Source: Bacteroides sp. 51 (GTDB lineage: Bacteria > Bacteroidota > Bacteroidia > Bacteroidales > Bacteroidaceae). From it: DNA of 64,000 bases. The translations under genes were made by a program, and so were the position numbers. Positions 19,324 through 29,318 of the stretch are shown piece by piece; positions within the stretch are counted from its first letter, which is position 1, and every line of letters starts with the position of its first letter. Below the pieces are notes generated by a model, which worked only from the letters and a program-made list of their open reading frames with translations, had not been told where the DNA came from and ran no database searches. Location: NCBI RefSeq assembly GCF_010500965.1, contig NZ_QVMI01000006.1, positions 157,977 to 221,976 of the forward strand. Reading direction: 5' to 3'.

Positions 19324-20058
19324 ATGAAAAAGATTACTGCTATATTGGCTTCATTAGCCTTTGTTGTCGGGTTAACATCGTGCGAGAAAGATAATTACGA
19401 TGCTCCGGCAGCAGGGATCGCCGGACAGATTACCGATCATAACGGACAACCTTTCCAAACTGCACAGAGTAAGGGAAGTATGGAGATGAGAGTTGTAGAA
19501 ACAAGCTTTACCAATGGAGATGAATCTATAGTGGTTCTCCCACAAGGTTTGAATATGCTTCAGGACGGATCGTACGTAAATCAAAAACTGTTTGCAGGAA
19601 CCTATGATGTCACTCCATGGCAAGGTGCATTCTACCCGGATGTAGAAACAAAAAGTGTAGAGTTGAAAAACGGAAAGACTACAACTGTAGATTTTACCGT
19701 AACTCCTTATCTCTCTCTGGAATGGGTGAAAGAACCTTATATGACCGCAGATGGCTTTTTGAAAGCTTCATTCAAATTCAAACGTAACGAGAAAGCCGGA
19801 CAAAACAAGCCTGATCTTCAGGACGCATGTATGTGGATATCCCGTACGCAATATTGCGGTACAGAGGGAGATCCTAACTATACGCCTGGTAACCTAACGC
19901 TTACTGCTGCAATGGAGGGACAGGAAATAGAATTGACGTCTAAACTTGCTATCAAGTATTCCATGAAATATTGGGTAAGAATTGGTGCCCGTTGTAAAGA
20001 TACCTATCAGAAGTATAATTTTACAGACATCAAAACAATTGATGTGAAGGTAAATTGA
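19324..20058 (+). CDS. DUF3823 lipoprotein (SusE/F-position glycan-binding protein)
   Basis: From ATG 19324 the protein has a clean lipoprotein signal (MKKITAILASLAFVVGLTSC); two ATGs at 19303 and 19306 would add seven or six residues in front. The body matches the DUF3823 type: YDAPAAGIAGQITDHNGQPFQ, then two beta-sandwich domains (AGTYDVTPWQGAFYPD, WVRIGARCKDTYQKYNFTDI). Proteins of this family regularly follow SusD and are thought to be surface lipoproteins that help capture glycan, in the position of SusE/SusF. Its ligand is unknown. Confidence 0.88.
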   Translation: MKKITAILASLAFVVGLTSCEKDNYDAPAAGIAGQITDHNGQPFQTAQSKGSMEMRVVETSFTNGDESIVVLPQGLNMLQDGSYVNQKLFAGTYDVTPWQGAFYPDVETKSVELKNGKTTTVDFTVTPYLSLEWVKEPYMTADGFLKASFKFKRNEKAGQNKPDLQDACMWISRTQYCGTEGDPNYTPGNLTLTAAMEGQEIELTSKLAIKYSMKYWVRIGARCKDTYQKYNFTDIKTIDVKVN

Positions 20059-20099
20059 TCAGTTAACAGGTAATTAGTTTAAGGATAGAGTTCTGCAGG

Positions 20100-20117
20100 G
20101 GTGGTTCGCGAACCACC
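20100..20117. repeat. REP-like palindrome (GGTGGTTCGCGAACCACC variant)
   Basis: A perfect 18-bp palindrome around the NruI-type core TCGCGA, between the DUF3823 and GH2 genes. It is a variant of the GGGCGGTTCGCGAACCGCCC repeat found elsewhere in the window; T replaces C at the third position with the matching change on the other arm. Outer flanks GGATAG (20082-20087) and CTATCC (20128-20133) also pair. Confidence 0.85.
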
Positions 20118-20171
20118 TCTACGAGACCTATCCGCTTTAAGGTAAAAAGATTAAATTTTAGATATAATATC

Positions 20172-23100
20172 ATGAAACATATATATATAACACTTCTAAT
20201 AGGTATATATACACTGATATCCTTGTCCGGATATGCGCAACAAATAACGTGGATAAGTGATTTTTCTAAGCAGGATGAAGTATTAAAGGTAATAGGTAGA
20301 GGAGATTGTCATATAGCGGATGGTGTTCTCCATTCTAAGTCAGCTTATGCTTGTTTCGGTAATGCAGAATGGAAAAACTATTCCGTTTCTTTTAAAGCAA
20401 GGGCACCGAAAGATGCCGAACAAGTACAGATCTGGGCCGGTTTTCGTGCCCACAACCGTTTTGATCGTTATATACTAGGTATTAAAGGTGGTTTGCAGGA
20501 TGATATCTATCTGACCCGGATGGGATACTTGGGTACAGATGAATTTATGGGTGTTCGTCCGCTTGGTTTTCACCCCGTACCGGGCGAATGGTATAAAATA
20601 AAAGTAGAAGTTTGCGGTAGCCGCATTCGTGTATTCCTTAATGACGAGAAGCTGCCACGCATTGATGTAGTGGATAGAAATGGCTTTCTGGCTCCAGGAG
20701 GTGAAGTTACACTTGGTGGAGGATGGATTGAAACAGAATTCGATGATCTGGTCATCACCCCGATGAACGAAGATGCATTGAATAATGTAAAAAAGGAAGA
20801 ATACATAAAGGTGACCACACCTCAGGAAAAGGAGAAGAAGCGTCAACTCGAAAGGGCACAATATAAAAGCATTGCAGTAAATCAGTTGGCAAAGAGCCGC
20901 ACCGATATCTCCCTGGATGGGAACTGGCTTTTCATGCCCGATTACCAGTTAAATGATAAAAACAAAGCTATTTCCGCAGAAACAAACGATCAGGATTGGC
21001 ATGTGATGAGTGTTCCTAACTTCTGGACGCCTATCCGCATCTGGTTGCACGGCGAAACCATGTCATCGCCCAATGGTCCTCAGCCAAAAGGTGTTTCGGA
21101 TACCTATTATCAGCAGGAAACGGATCGTTGCGAAGGATATACTTTTGATTATCAAAGAGTAAAATATGCATGGTACCGCCAGTGGGTGGAACTGCCTCAA
21201 GGCGTTGAGGGCAAAAATATGACATTGACTTTCGATGCTGTATCTAAAGCGTCCGAAGTGTACATTAACGGTGAATTAGCTGCTGCATATATAGGTATGT
21301 TCGGTGAATTTCAGGCAGATGGAAGCAAACTGTTCAAACCCGGTAAAAACCTGGTGACAGTAAAAGTTGCACGGACACTGGATGATTCAAAGTCATCGGC
21401 AGATGATCTCAATGAAGCGATTGATTTCTACTATTCTTCGGTTCGTGAAGAAGATAAAGTGCATGATACAAAGACTAACCTGACAAATAATATATTAAAA
21501 GAAATGGCCCACGGTTTCTACGGTGATAATCCGGCGGGTATTTGGCAGCCGGTGAAACTAACTATAACCGACCATGTGAAAGTAGAAGACGTATTTATCA
21601 AGCCTGCATTAACGGGAGCCACATTTGATGTAACTGTTAAGAATCATGCCGACAAGAAACAAGGTTTTAACCTGTATACCGATATTATAGATAAAGAAAC
21701 AGGAAGCGTACTTTATTCCGCCCTGTCTTTATCTAAACTAACCTTGAAACCGGGCGAAGAGCAACTCTACACTTATAATGTGGGTGATCTGAAACCTCGT
21801 CTCTGGACTCCACAACATCCCAATTTGTATGATTTCAAATTCCGTCTGGTTGCCGACAAGGGTGCAGAGCTGGATCAGGAAATCGTCACTTCCGGTTTCC
21901 GTACTTTTGAAGTAAAAGATGGATTGTTCTGGTTAAATGGACATCGTTATAGCCTGCGTGGTGGTAATCATACTCCGTTTGCATTAGCACCTAACGATTT
22001 GAATCTGGCCAATACATTTTATCAGTGGATGAAGGCAGGTCATATTGATGTTACCCGCACTCACACCACTCCGTATAATAAACTATGGATGAACGCTGCG
22101 GATGCAAACGGTATCGGTGTCAGTTTCGAAGGTACATGGTCATGGCTTATGATTCATGGAACAATGCCCGCTATGGAGTTGATTGAAATGTGGAAAGTGG
22201 AATATCTGAGTTTACTGAAAAAGTACCGCAACCACCCATCCATCCTTTTTTGGACAATAAACAATGAGATGAAATTCTATGATAATGACCACGATCTTGA
22301 GCGCGCCAAAAGAAAGTTCCACATCATTTCCGATGTAGTTCGGGAAATGCGTAAGATAGATCCGACACGTCCTATCAGTTTCGACTCCAACTATTTCTCC
22401 AAAGGAAAGAAAGAAAAATTTGGTGAGGAATTTATGGCAACTGTAGACGATGGCGACATAGATGATGTGCACGGCTATTACAACTGGTATGACTACTCAC
22501 TATTCCGTTTCTTTAATGGTGAGTTTCAGAAACACAAGATGCCTGGCCGTCCGTTGATCAGTCAGGAAATGTCTACCGGTTATCCGAACAATGAAACCGG
22601 TCATCCGACCCGTTCTTATCAGTTGATTCATCAGAATCCGCAATCGTTGATTGGTTATGAATGTTATGATTTTGCCGATCCGAAATCATTTCTTAATACG
22701 CAGGCTTTCATTACAGGCGAATTGGCCGAGGCTTTCCGTCGTTCGAATGATCAGGGTTCGGGTACTTTGCACTTTGCATTGCTCACCTGGTTCCGTCAGG
22801 TATATGATTATAAAAATATTGAACCATACCCTACTTATTACGCCTTGAAACGGGCAATGCAGCCTGTATTGGTTAGTGCAGAACTTTGGGGACGCAACCT
22901 TTATGCCGGCGAAAAACTCTCCACCCGTTTCTATGTAGTGAACGATAAAGAGGATGGTACAGACTTGCAACCCACACTGCTTCGTTGGGAGTTACAGGAT
23001 GAAACGGGCAGAAAATTGGCTTCGGGTAGCGAAGAGTTCCCGGCTGTGAAGCATTATATGCGGCAGTATATAGAACCACAAATTCAGATTCCTGCTTCTT

Positions 23101-23867
23101 TGCCATCTGATAAGGTGAAAGCTAAATTGGTGTTGAAACTATCAGAAAATGGTTTGCCTGTATCTGAGAATGAGTATAATCTGTTACTCGTTCAGAAAAC
23201 ATGGAACATAGATAAAGTACAGAACAGCAAGAAAATAGTATTGCTGGACAAAGACGGTGCCGGAAAAACATTCGACTTCCTTCGCATAAACTACCAGACC
23301 GTTTCGACCATAAAAGAAATGCTGGATACGAAGCTAAAAGCCGATTTATGTGTTATATCCGGTTTAGAAGATTGCACGGACGAGGAAAAAGATTTGATTC
23401 GTTCTTATCAGGCCAAAGGGGGCAAACTGCTCTTTCTGAACAGTAAAGGTAGTGTGAAGAAGATTTACCCCAAGTACATTGCGGGTTGGATCATCCCGAC
23501 CGAAGGCGATATTGTATTCATGGAACGTAATGATGCACCGGTATTTGAGGATATTGATATGTTGGAATTACGGTACTTTAATAATAATAAACGCGAAATA
23601 CCAACAGCTTGCAATGCAACGCTTATCGTTAATCGCAATGAAAACGTGATAGAACTGGCCGGGCAAATGAAAATACATGCCTATCTGGATGAGAAGTCTG
23701 TACAGGAGCGTGTTAACCGGATAGGTGCCATGCGAGGATTCACTTTATTGCAAATTAAAGATGGTAAAGGCGAAGCAATGGTTTCTACGATGTGTACTGA
23801 AAAGGCGATAACAGACCCGATTGCAGGTAAGCTATTGGTGAATATGATAAAAACTTCTATCCAATAA
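20172..23867 (+). CDS. Glycoside hydrolase family 2 enzyme with N-terminal LamG-like domain
   Basis: A 1231-residue secreted protein. After the signal peptide comes a concanavalin/LamG-like domain (about residues 25-200, GNAEWKNYSVSFKARAP, EWYKIKVEVCGSRIRVFLND), then a GH2 sugar-binding domain (YAWYRQWVELPQGVEGKNMTL), an Ig-like domain and a TIM barrel. The acid/base motif TINNEM puts Glu at residue 699; the nucleophile is probably Glu799 in PLISQEMSTG. A further C-terminal part may include a class-I-glutaminase-like fold (LRINYQTVSTIKEML, KADLCVISGLEDC) as seen in some large beta-glycosidases. The specific glycoside (galactose, glucuronate or mannose) cannot be read. It lies in the same operon as SusCD. 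Confidence 0.87.
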   Translation: MKHIYITLLIGIYTLISLSGYAQQITWISDFSKQDEVLKVIGRGDCHIADGVLHSKSAYACFGNAEWKNYSVSFKARAPKDAEQVQIWAGFRAHNRFDRYILGIKGGLQDDIYLTRMGYLGTDEFMGVRPLGFHPVPGEWYKIKVEVCGSRIRVFLNDEKLPRIDVVDRNGFLAPGGEVTLGGGWIETEFDDLVITPMNEDALNNVKKEEYIKVTTPQEKEKKRQLERAQYKSIAVNQLAKSRTDISLDGNWLFMPDYQLNDKNKAISAETNDQDWHVMSVPNFWTPIRIWLHGETMSSPNGPQPKGVSDTYYQQETDRCEGYTFDYQRVKYAWYRQWVELPQGVEGKNMTLTFDAVSKASEVYINGELAAAYIGMFGEFQADGSKLFKPGKNLVTVKVARTLDDSKSSADDLNEAIDFYYSSVREEDKVHDTKTNLTNNILKEMAHGFYGDNPAGIWQPVKLTITDHVKVEDVFIKPALTGATFDVTVKNHADKKQGFNLYTDIIDKETGSVLYSALSLSKLTLKPGEEQLYTYNVGDLKPRLWTPQHPNLYDFKFRLVADKGAELDQEIVTSGFRTFEVKDGLFWLNGHRYSLRGGNHTPFALAPNDLNLANTFYQWMKAGHIDVTRTHTTPYNKLWMNAADANGIGVSFEGTWSWLMIHGTMPAMELIEMWKVEYLSLLKKYRNHPSILFWTINNEMKFYDNDHDLERAKRKFHIISDVVREMRKIDPTRPISFDSNYFSKGKKEKFGEEFMATVDDGDIDDVHGYYNWYDYSLFRFFNGEFQKHKMPGRPLISQEMSTGYPNNETGHPTRSYQLIHQNPQSLIGYECYDFADPKSFLNTQAFITGELAEAFRRSNDQGSGTLHFALLTWFRQVYDYKNIEPYPTYYALKRAMQPVLVSAELWGRNLYAGEKLSTRFYVVNDKEDGTDLQPTLLRWELQDETGRKLASGSEEFPAVKHYMRQYIEPQIQIPASLPSDKVKAKLVLKLSENGLPVSENEYNLLLVQKTWNIDKVQNSKKIVLLDKDGAGKTFDFLRINYQTVSTIKEMLDTKLKADLCVISGLEDCTDEEKDLIRSYQAKGGKLLFLNSKGSVKKIYPKYIAGWIIPTEGDIVFMERNDAPVFEDIDMLELRYFNNNKREIPTACNATLIVNRNENVIELAGQMKIHAYLDEKSVQERVNRIGAMRGFTLLQIKDGKGEAMVSTMCTEKAITDPIAGKLLVNMIKTSIQ

Positions 23868-23878
23868 ATGGGCTAATT

Positions 23879-23924
23879 ATATACCACTTTACACTATTTA
23901 TCTAAATAGTGCAAAGTAGTATAT
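23879..23924 (+). other. Long hairpin inside the susCD operon
   Basis: Two 22-nt arms (23879-23900 and 23903-23924) pair at 20 of 22 positions with only a 2-nt gap between them; the two exceptions are one A.C and one pair that depends on strand. No run of T follows. It lies 22 nt before the DUF5010 start, so it may protect upstream mRNA from decay or weaken downstream expression. Confidence 0.65.
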
Positions 23925-23946
23925 AGACACCATAAATTAAATATCA

Positions 23947-25524
23947 ATGAAAAAACTAACAAAGTACAGCTTGCTCTTGATGAGCTTTTTATTCATAGCC
24001 TGTTCGGGCGATGACAATAATATCCCCGATCCGGGTCCTGATCCGGACCCCAAACCTGATCCTGAAATACCTGTAGAACCACCACACGAATGTCTCGTAG
24101 GTTCATTATTCGGGTTTGATAAGAGTGTACGGACGGCAGATATAAAGGATACTGAGAATACTACCTTTTATAATCTATCCTTATTTACACCACCTAATAC
24201 GGAAGACGAATGGTGGGATAACCTGGTCGAGGAATTTGCATATAGCGGCATGGATTATGCTATGGCCAATTGCAGAGGAATACTTCCCGATCCTAAAAAA
24301 TATACCGATCATGGTGATCCTACCCGGCTACCGTCTCTGATAGAAGCGATGGAACGCCGTGGAGTTGCCGATAAGTTTAAGGTAGCTATATTCGACGACT
24401 GCCCGGCTTCATGGGCAGCTGCAAGAAACCTTGATTTATATGATAAATATGCTTCCCTGATTGAGAGTGGTAAGTATGATTATCCGTTAGATAATCTGGA
24501 TGGTGAGGGAGGCGTATACAAATATATTTGGGACTATAACCTGAAAATCGCTTTTCAGAAGGTGCCCGATAAATACCTGTTAAAATACGATGGCCGCCCC
24601 GTCATCTTCTTCTGGAGCGTAAATAACTTCCTGAACCCTGCCGGTCAGGACAATTACAGTGGAAAGTTATCCGTGATACTTAAGCGTATCCGTGCGGATT
24701 TCAAGAAAGAATTCGGCGCTGATCCATTCCTGGTTGTGGACAGATCGTTTTATGATAGAGATCGTACCGTATATTATCCGGTTGTGGATGGCATCAACGA
24801 TTGGTTCACTATGAATCAGCCTTATTCGGCACGTACACATAATGATTTGACGGTTGGTGTGGCTGTTCCCGGATTCTCAACGAACGACAAGCAAGGAAAT
24901 AAAATGTTTCTCGATGCCGATCATGGAAAACTGTTGGATAAAGCATTAAGCTCATTAATAAAACAGAAATCGCAGATCATATTGATTGAAGGATTTACCG
25001 ATGTACGCGAAAATGCCGCATTGTGGAGGAGTACGGATACCAAGTTTTATGACTATCCTAACCAGCGAATCAATATGGTCAGGAGATATACTAAAAACGC
25101 ATACCCTGCAAATCTTAAAGTCGAGGCTGAAGGTTGCGATTATTACAAAGACAACACCGCAGGAAATAGCGGTAATCTTTTCCGTAAAGGAGATTTGGAT
25201 GTGAAGAAGTGTACAGATACCTACGGAGGATGGTGTGTAACCCATACTTCGGATGGCGAATGGCTTCAATGGAAAGAACTACCTTTCCGTGCAAAAGCAT
25301 CTACATTTAAACTGCGTTATGCGTCGGCCGCTGCCGCAAAGGTCTGCTTTAATGTAGGTGGAAAGGACTGTGCTGAAATACAATTGCCTTCTACAAACAA
25401 TGAATGGAAAACGGTAGATGCAGGAACGGTTACTTTCGATGCGAAAGGCGAATATGATGTGACACTTAAAATTGTGTCGGGCAATATAGATATTAACTAT
25501 TTCAATATCGTAGCAGCAGAATAA
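23947..25524 (+). CDS. DUF5010 lipoprotein with C-terminal CBM6-like domain
   Basis: A 525-residue lipoprotein (lipobox FIAC, Cys19) followed by acidic residues GDD, as seen in Bacteroidetes surface-exported lipoproteins, and a Pro/Asp-rich linker (DPGPDPDPKPDPEIP). The catalytic-like part resembles DUF5010, a TIM-barrel family near GH71/GH99: DYAMANCRGILPDP, RPVIFFWSVNNFLNP, IEGFTDVRENAALW. Candidate acids Glu348 and Glu355 lie in the last motif. From about residue 390 there is a beta-sandwich of the CBM6/DUF5010_C type (KVEAEGCDYYKDN, GEWLQWKELPF). A surface endo-glycosidase or glycan-binding role fits, but no activity can be assigned from sequence. Confidence 0.78.
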   Translation: MKKLTKYSLLLMSFLFIACSGDDNNIPDPGPDPDPKPDPEIPVEPPHECLVGSLFGFDKSVRTADIKDTENTTFYNLSLFTPPNTEDEWWDNLVEEFAYSGMDYAMANCRGILPDPKKYTDHGDPTRLPSLIEAMERRGVADKFKVAIFDDCPASWAAARNLDLYDKYASLIESGKYDYPLDNLDGEGGVYKYIWDYNLKIAFQKVPDKYLLKYDGRPVIFFWSVNNFLNPAGQDNYSGKLSVILKRIRADFKKEFGADPFLVVDRSFYDRDRTVYYPVVDGINDWFTMNQPYSARTHNDLTVGVAVPGFSTNDKQGNKMFLDADHGKLLDKALSSLIKQKSQIILIEGFTDVRENAALWRSTDTKFYDYPNQRINMVRRYTKNAYPANLKVEAEGCDYYKDNTAGNSGNLFRKGDLDVKKCTDTYGGWCVTHTSDGEWLQWKELPFRAKASTFKLRYASAAAAKVCFNVGGKDCAEIQLPSTNNEWKTVDAGTVTFDAKGEYDVTLKIVSGNIDINYFNIVAAE

Positions 25525-25551
25525 TAAACTAATACCATAAGACTGAAAAAT

Positions 25552-27780
25552 ATGAAAACAAAGCTAAAGTCCCTGTTCCTGTTATGTGCATTTCTTGCAC
25601 TATACTCCTGTAATGAGAACCAGAAAGAGGTAAAATCTCCGGTAGACTATGTCAATCCTTACATAGGTAATATCAGTCACTTGTTGGTGCCAACGTATCC
25701 AACGGTGCATTTACCAAACAGCATGCTCCGGGTTTATCCGGAGCGTGCCGACTATACTACCGACCAAATCAGCGGGCTGCCGGTTATCGTGACCAGCCAC
25801 AGAGGAAGTTCGGCATTCAATATTAGTCCGCTCACCGGTACAGAGGCGGAGTTGACTCCTATCAGAAAATACGCATACGACTTGGAAAAGATCAAACCTT
25901 ACCACTATTCGGTTTATCTTTCCGATGACCGGATTGCTGTTGATTATGCTCCTTCTCATCAATCGGGTATATATCGCCTGGCATTTGAAAAAAAGGGAGA
26001 TAACTTCATTGTTATCAATACCCGGAACGGTGAAATATCACTGCAAGGCGATGGCATGCTCTCCGGTTACCAGGTAATTAATGAAGGACCGACCAAGGTT
26101 TATCTTTACCTGGAGACAGAGCAAACACCCGTCAGTACAAGCACAGTCAAAGAAGGTTCGGCTATCGCCTTTAAGTTTAAGGAAAGTAATATTAATCTTC
26201 GCTATGGCGTATCTTTCATCAGCAGCGAGCAGGCAAAGAAGAATCTGCAACGCGAAATCAATACTTATAATGTAGATCAGGTTGCTCAGGTTGGACGTGA
26301 TATCTGGAATGAAACGCTAGGTAAAATTAAAGTAGAAGGAGATGACGAAGATGCAAAAGCAGTATTCTACACTTCTCTTTACCGTACTTATGAACGTATG
26401 ATTAATCTTTCCGAAGACGGTCACTACTACAGTGCAGGCGATGGACAGATTCACAACGATGGCGGTATTCCTTTCTATAACGACGACTGGATTTGGGATA
26501 CATACCGTGCTACGCACCCTTTACGCATCCTGATTGAACCTGAAATGGAAGAAGCCATGATTACTTCTTATACCCGCATGGCTCAGGAAACGAAAGAAGG
26601 CTGGATGCCGACATTCCCCGAAGTAACCGGTGATAGTCATCGTATGAACGGGAACCATGCCGTAGCTATGGTGTGGGATGCTTATTGCAAAGGACTTAAA
26701 GGTTTTGATCTTGAAGCGGCTTACAATGCTTGTCGTGGTGCCATCCGCGATAAATCGCTGTTGCCTTGGGTGAAAGTGCCCAACAGTGAACTGGATGATT
26801 TCTATTGGGAAAAAGGATACTATCCGGCTTTGTACCCGGACGAAAAAGAATATTGTAGCGCTGTGCACTCTTTTGAGAAACGTCAGGCTATTTCTTTGAC
26901 ACTCGGTAATAGCTACGATAACTGGTGTCTGGCCGAGATCGCCAAGGCACTGGGCAAAACGGATGATTACAACTACTTCCTTAATGCATCCTATAACTAC
27001 CGCAACGTATATAATGCTGAAACCCAGTTCTTCCACCCCAAAGACAAGAACGGCAAGTTCATCGAACCGTTTGATTATCGTTATTCCGGTGGACAAGGAA
27101 CCCGTGAATATTACGGAGAAAATAACGCCTGGATCTACCGTTGGGATGTTCAACATAATATTGCCGACCTAATCAACATGATGAATGGACCAGAGAAATT
27201 CATCTCCAACCTCAACGATATGTTCCGTACACCATTGGGAAAAGGAAAGTATTCTTTCTATGCACAGATTCCCGATCATACAGGTAATGTAGGGCAGTTC
27301 TCTATGGCCAACGAACCCAGCTTGCATATTCCATACCTTTATAATTATGCCGGTCAGCCCTGGAAAACACAACAAAGAATCACCATGTTGCTTAAACAGT
27401 GGTTCCGCAATGATTTAATGGGTCTTCCCGGCGATGAAGATGGTGGTGGTATGACTGCTTTTGTTGTATTCTCTTCTATGGGATTCTATCCGGTTACTCC
27501 GGGGTTCCCGGCCTATAACATCGGAAGTCCGCAATTCAAAGAATCTACCATGAAACTGGGTAATGGTAATACTTTCCGGATTATAGCCGAGAACTATGGT
27601 GAGGACAATAAGTACATTCAGTCGGCTACCCTGAACGGGCAAGAATGGAATAAACCCTGGTTCGCTCATAGCGATATTATAAATGGTGCTACGTTGGTAT
27701 TGGTCATGGGCGACAAGCCTAATTATCAATGGGGAGCAGCGCTCAAAGATGTTCCGCCTTCTATTGATGCTTTAAACTAA
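25552..27780 (+). CDS. GH92 family exo-alpha-mannosidase, divergent type
   Basis: A 742-residue lipoprotein (lipobox LYSC, Cys20). GH92 enzymes are Ca-dependent inverting exo-alpha-mannosidases. The C-terminal domain shows NEPSLHIPYLYNYAGQPW and GDEDGGGMTAFVVFSSMGFYP (Asp628-Glu629-Asp630), which correspond to the usual GNEDCGQMSAW block. The N-terminal landmark of normal GH92, a GHxxxGAxxPFG stretch, is replaced here by GNISHLLVPTYPTVHLP, and the W-CSGY segment is absent. This points to a divergent subgroup with altered substrate pocket. Operon neighbours are DUF5010 upstream (28 nt) and the esterase downstream. Confidence 0.86.
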   Translation: MKTKLKSLFLLCAFLALYSCNENQKEVKSPVDYVNPYIGNISHLLVPTYPTVHLPNSMLRVYPERADYTTDQISGLPVIVTSHRGSSAFNISPLTGTEAELTPIRKYAYDLEKIKPYHYSVYLSDDRIAVDYAPSHQSGIYRLAFEKKGDNFIVINTRNGEISLQGDGMLSGYQVINEGPTKVYLYLETEQTPVSTSTVKEGSAIAFKFKESNINLRYGVSFISSEQAKKNLQREINTYNVDQVAQVGRDIWNETLGKIKVEGDDEDAKAVFYTSLYRTYERMINLSEDGHYYSAGDGQIHNDGGIPFYNDDWIWDTYRATHPLRILIEPEMEEAMITSYTRMAQETKEGWMPTFPEVTGDSHRMNGNHAVAMVWDAYCKGLKGFDLEAAYNACRGAIRDKSLLPWVKVPNSELDDFYWEKGYYPALYPDEKEYCSAVHSFEKRQAISLTLGNSYDNWCLAEIAKALGKTDDYNYFLNASYNYRNVYNAETQFFHPKDKNGKFIEPFDYRYSGGQGTREYYGENNAWIYRWDVQHNIADLINMMNGPEKFISNLNDMFRTPLGKGKYSFYAQIPDHTGNVGQFSMANEPSLHIPYLYNYAGQPWKTQQRITMLLKQWFRNDLMGLPGDEDGGGMTAFVVFSSMGFYPVTPGFPAYNIGSPQFKESTMKLGNGNTFRIIAENYGEDNKYIQSATLNGQEWNKPWFAHSDIINGATLVLVMGDKPNYQWGAALKDVPPSIDALN

Positions 27781-27874
27781 ACAAAGCTTTAAAGGTGTGT
27801 TATAAGTGCTCACCCCCTCATCAAAACCAAACATTCAAACAGTGTGTGCTTACTAAACAAATAACAGATAAAAA

Positions 27875-29314
27875 ATGAGAAACCTGATCAGTGCATTATT
27901 CTTCCTTTTTCTGTTCCTTTCACCACTAGGTGCCAAAGTTAAACCAGCTTCCGTTCTCGGAGATAACATGGTATTGCAACAACAAACAGATGTTAAGCTC
28001 TGGGGAGAAGCCGAAAAAGACAGAGCTATTACCGTTAAGACCTCCTGGGATGGGAAAACCTATAAATCGCGGACCGATAATACGGGACGGTGGTTGTTGA
28101 CCGTTTCTACTCCCGCCGCCGGTGGACCTTACGAAATAACCATCAGTGATGGCGAAGCGCTAACCTTAAAAAATATATTAATCGGCGAAGTTTGGTTTTG
28201 TTCCGGCCAATCGAATATGGAGATGCCCATGCGTGGTTTTGACCGGCAACCCATGCAGGGTGGAAACGATGTCATAGCCAAAGCCAAGGCAAAAACCCCT
28301 ATCCGGATGTTTATTATGGACTCCAAAGATGGAAGATGGGTGCGTCAATTCAGTAAAACCCCTCAAACAGATTGCATAGGAGAGTGGTATGAAAACTCAC
28401 CCGAACATGTGGCCGAAACCAGTGCTGTAGCCCATTACTTTGCCAGCTATCTGCAAGAAGTCCTGGAAGTTCCCGTGGGGTTGATCATTTCCAGTTGGGG
28501 TGGTTCTAAAGTAGAAGCATGGATGAGCCGGGAGGCGATATCTCCTTTCACTAACATTGATCTTTCCATCCTCGATAATGATGCAGAGGTTAAAAATCCT
28601 ACGGCTACGCCTTGCGTATTATACAATGCAAAGATAAATCCTTTGACAAACTTTGCAATTAAAGGCTTCTTGTGGTATCAAGGCGAAAGCAATCGCGATA
28701 ACGCCGATCAATATGCAAGCCTGATGCCTGCTTTTGTGAAAGATCTGCGTAACCGTTGGAACGTTGGCGACTTCCCTTTCTATTTCGTACAAATCGCACC
28801 TTTCAACTATGAAGGGGCCGACAAGACATCCGCAGCGCGTTTGCGCGAAGTGCAGACCCAAAACATGAAAGATATTCCTAACAGCGGCATGGTCACTACT
28901 ATGGATGTCGGTCACCCGGTATTTATCCATCCGGTCGATAAAAAGACGGTTGGAGATCGCCTGGCTTACTGGGCGTTAGGGCATACATATGGACTAAAAG
29001 GATTTGCTTACGCACCACCTATATACAAATCAATGGAGAAGGTTGACGGGAAGATCTATATCAACTTCGATCACGCTCCGCGAGGACTTTGCCCCATGTG
29101 GACTTCACTCGAAGGGTTCGAAATAGCCGGCGAGGACAGGGTGTTTTATCCTGCATTTGCAGAGATAGAAACCAAGTCTTGCCGACTGGCTGTATCGAGC
29201 GATAAGGTTCCCGAACCTGTTGCCGTACGCTATGCCTATAAAAACTATATCGAACCAAGCATATTTAGTATTCAAGGAATTCCGGTAGCCCCCTTCCGGA
29301 CAGATAATTGGTAA
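27875..29314 (+). CDS. SGNH-type carbohydrate O-acetylesterase (sialate O-acetylesterase family)
   Basis: A 479-residue secreted esterase. After the signal peptide there is an N-terminal beta domain (DNMVLQQQTDVKLWGEAEKD). The catalytic Ser lies in WFCSGQSNMEMP (Ser113), a second block in LWYQGESN, and the Asp/His block in TTMDVGHPVFIHPVDKKTVGDRLAYW. These match the SASA family used for sialate or xylan/other sugar O-acetyl removal. Because no sialidase or sialic-acid genes lie nearby, the target here is more likely O-acetyl groups on the glycan of this locus. The GH92 that follows starts 5 nt after the stop. Confidence 0.88.
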   Translation: MRNLISALFFLFLFLSPLGAKVKPASVLGDNMVLQQQTDVKLWGEAEKDRAITVKTSWDGKTYKSRTDNTGRWLLTVSTPAAGGPYEITISDGEALTLKNILIGEVWFCSGQSNMEMPMRGFDRQPMQGGNDVIAKAKAKTPIRMFIMDSKDGRWVRQFSKTPQTDCIGEWYENSPEHVAETSAVAHYFASYLQEVLEVPVGLIISSWGGSKVEAWMSREAISPFTNIDLSILDNDAEVKNPTATPCVLYNAKINPLTNFAIKGFLWYQGESNRDNADQYASLMPAFVKDLRNRWNVGDFPFYFVQIAPFNYEGADKTSAARLREVQTQNMKDIPNSGMVTTMDVGHPVFIHPVDKKTVGDRLAYWALGHTYGLKGFAYAPPIYKSMEKVDGKIYINFDHAPRGLCPMWTSLEGFEIAGEDRVFYPAFAEIETKSCRLAVSSDKVPEPVAVRYAYKNYIEPSIFSIQGIPVAPFRTDNW

Positions 29315-29318
29315 ATCT

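Noticed and set aside
26521-27156. Open frame of 211 codons on the minus strand
   Set aside because: Opposite the GH92 coding sequence with conserved GH92 motifs on the plus strand; a shadow frame.
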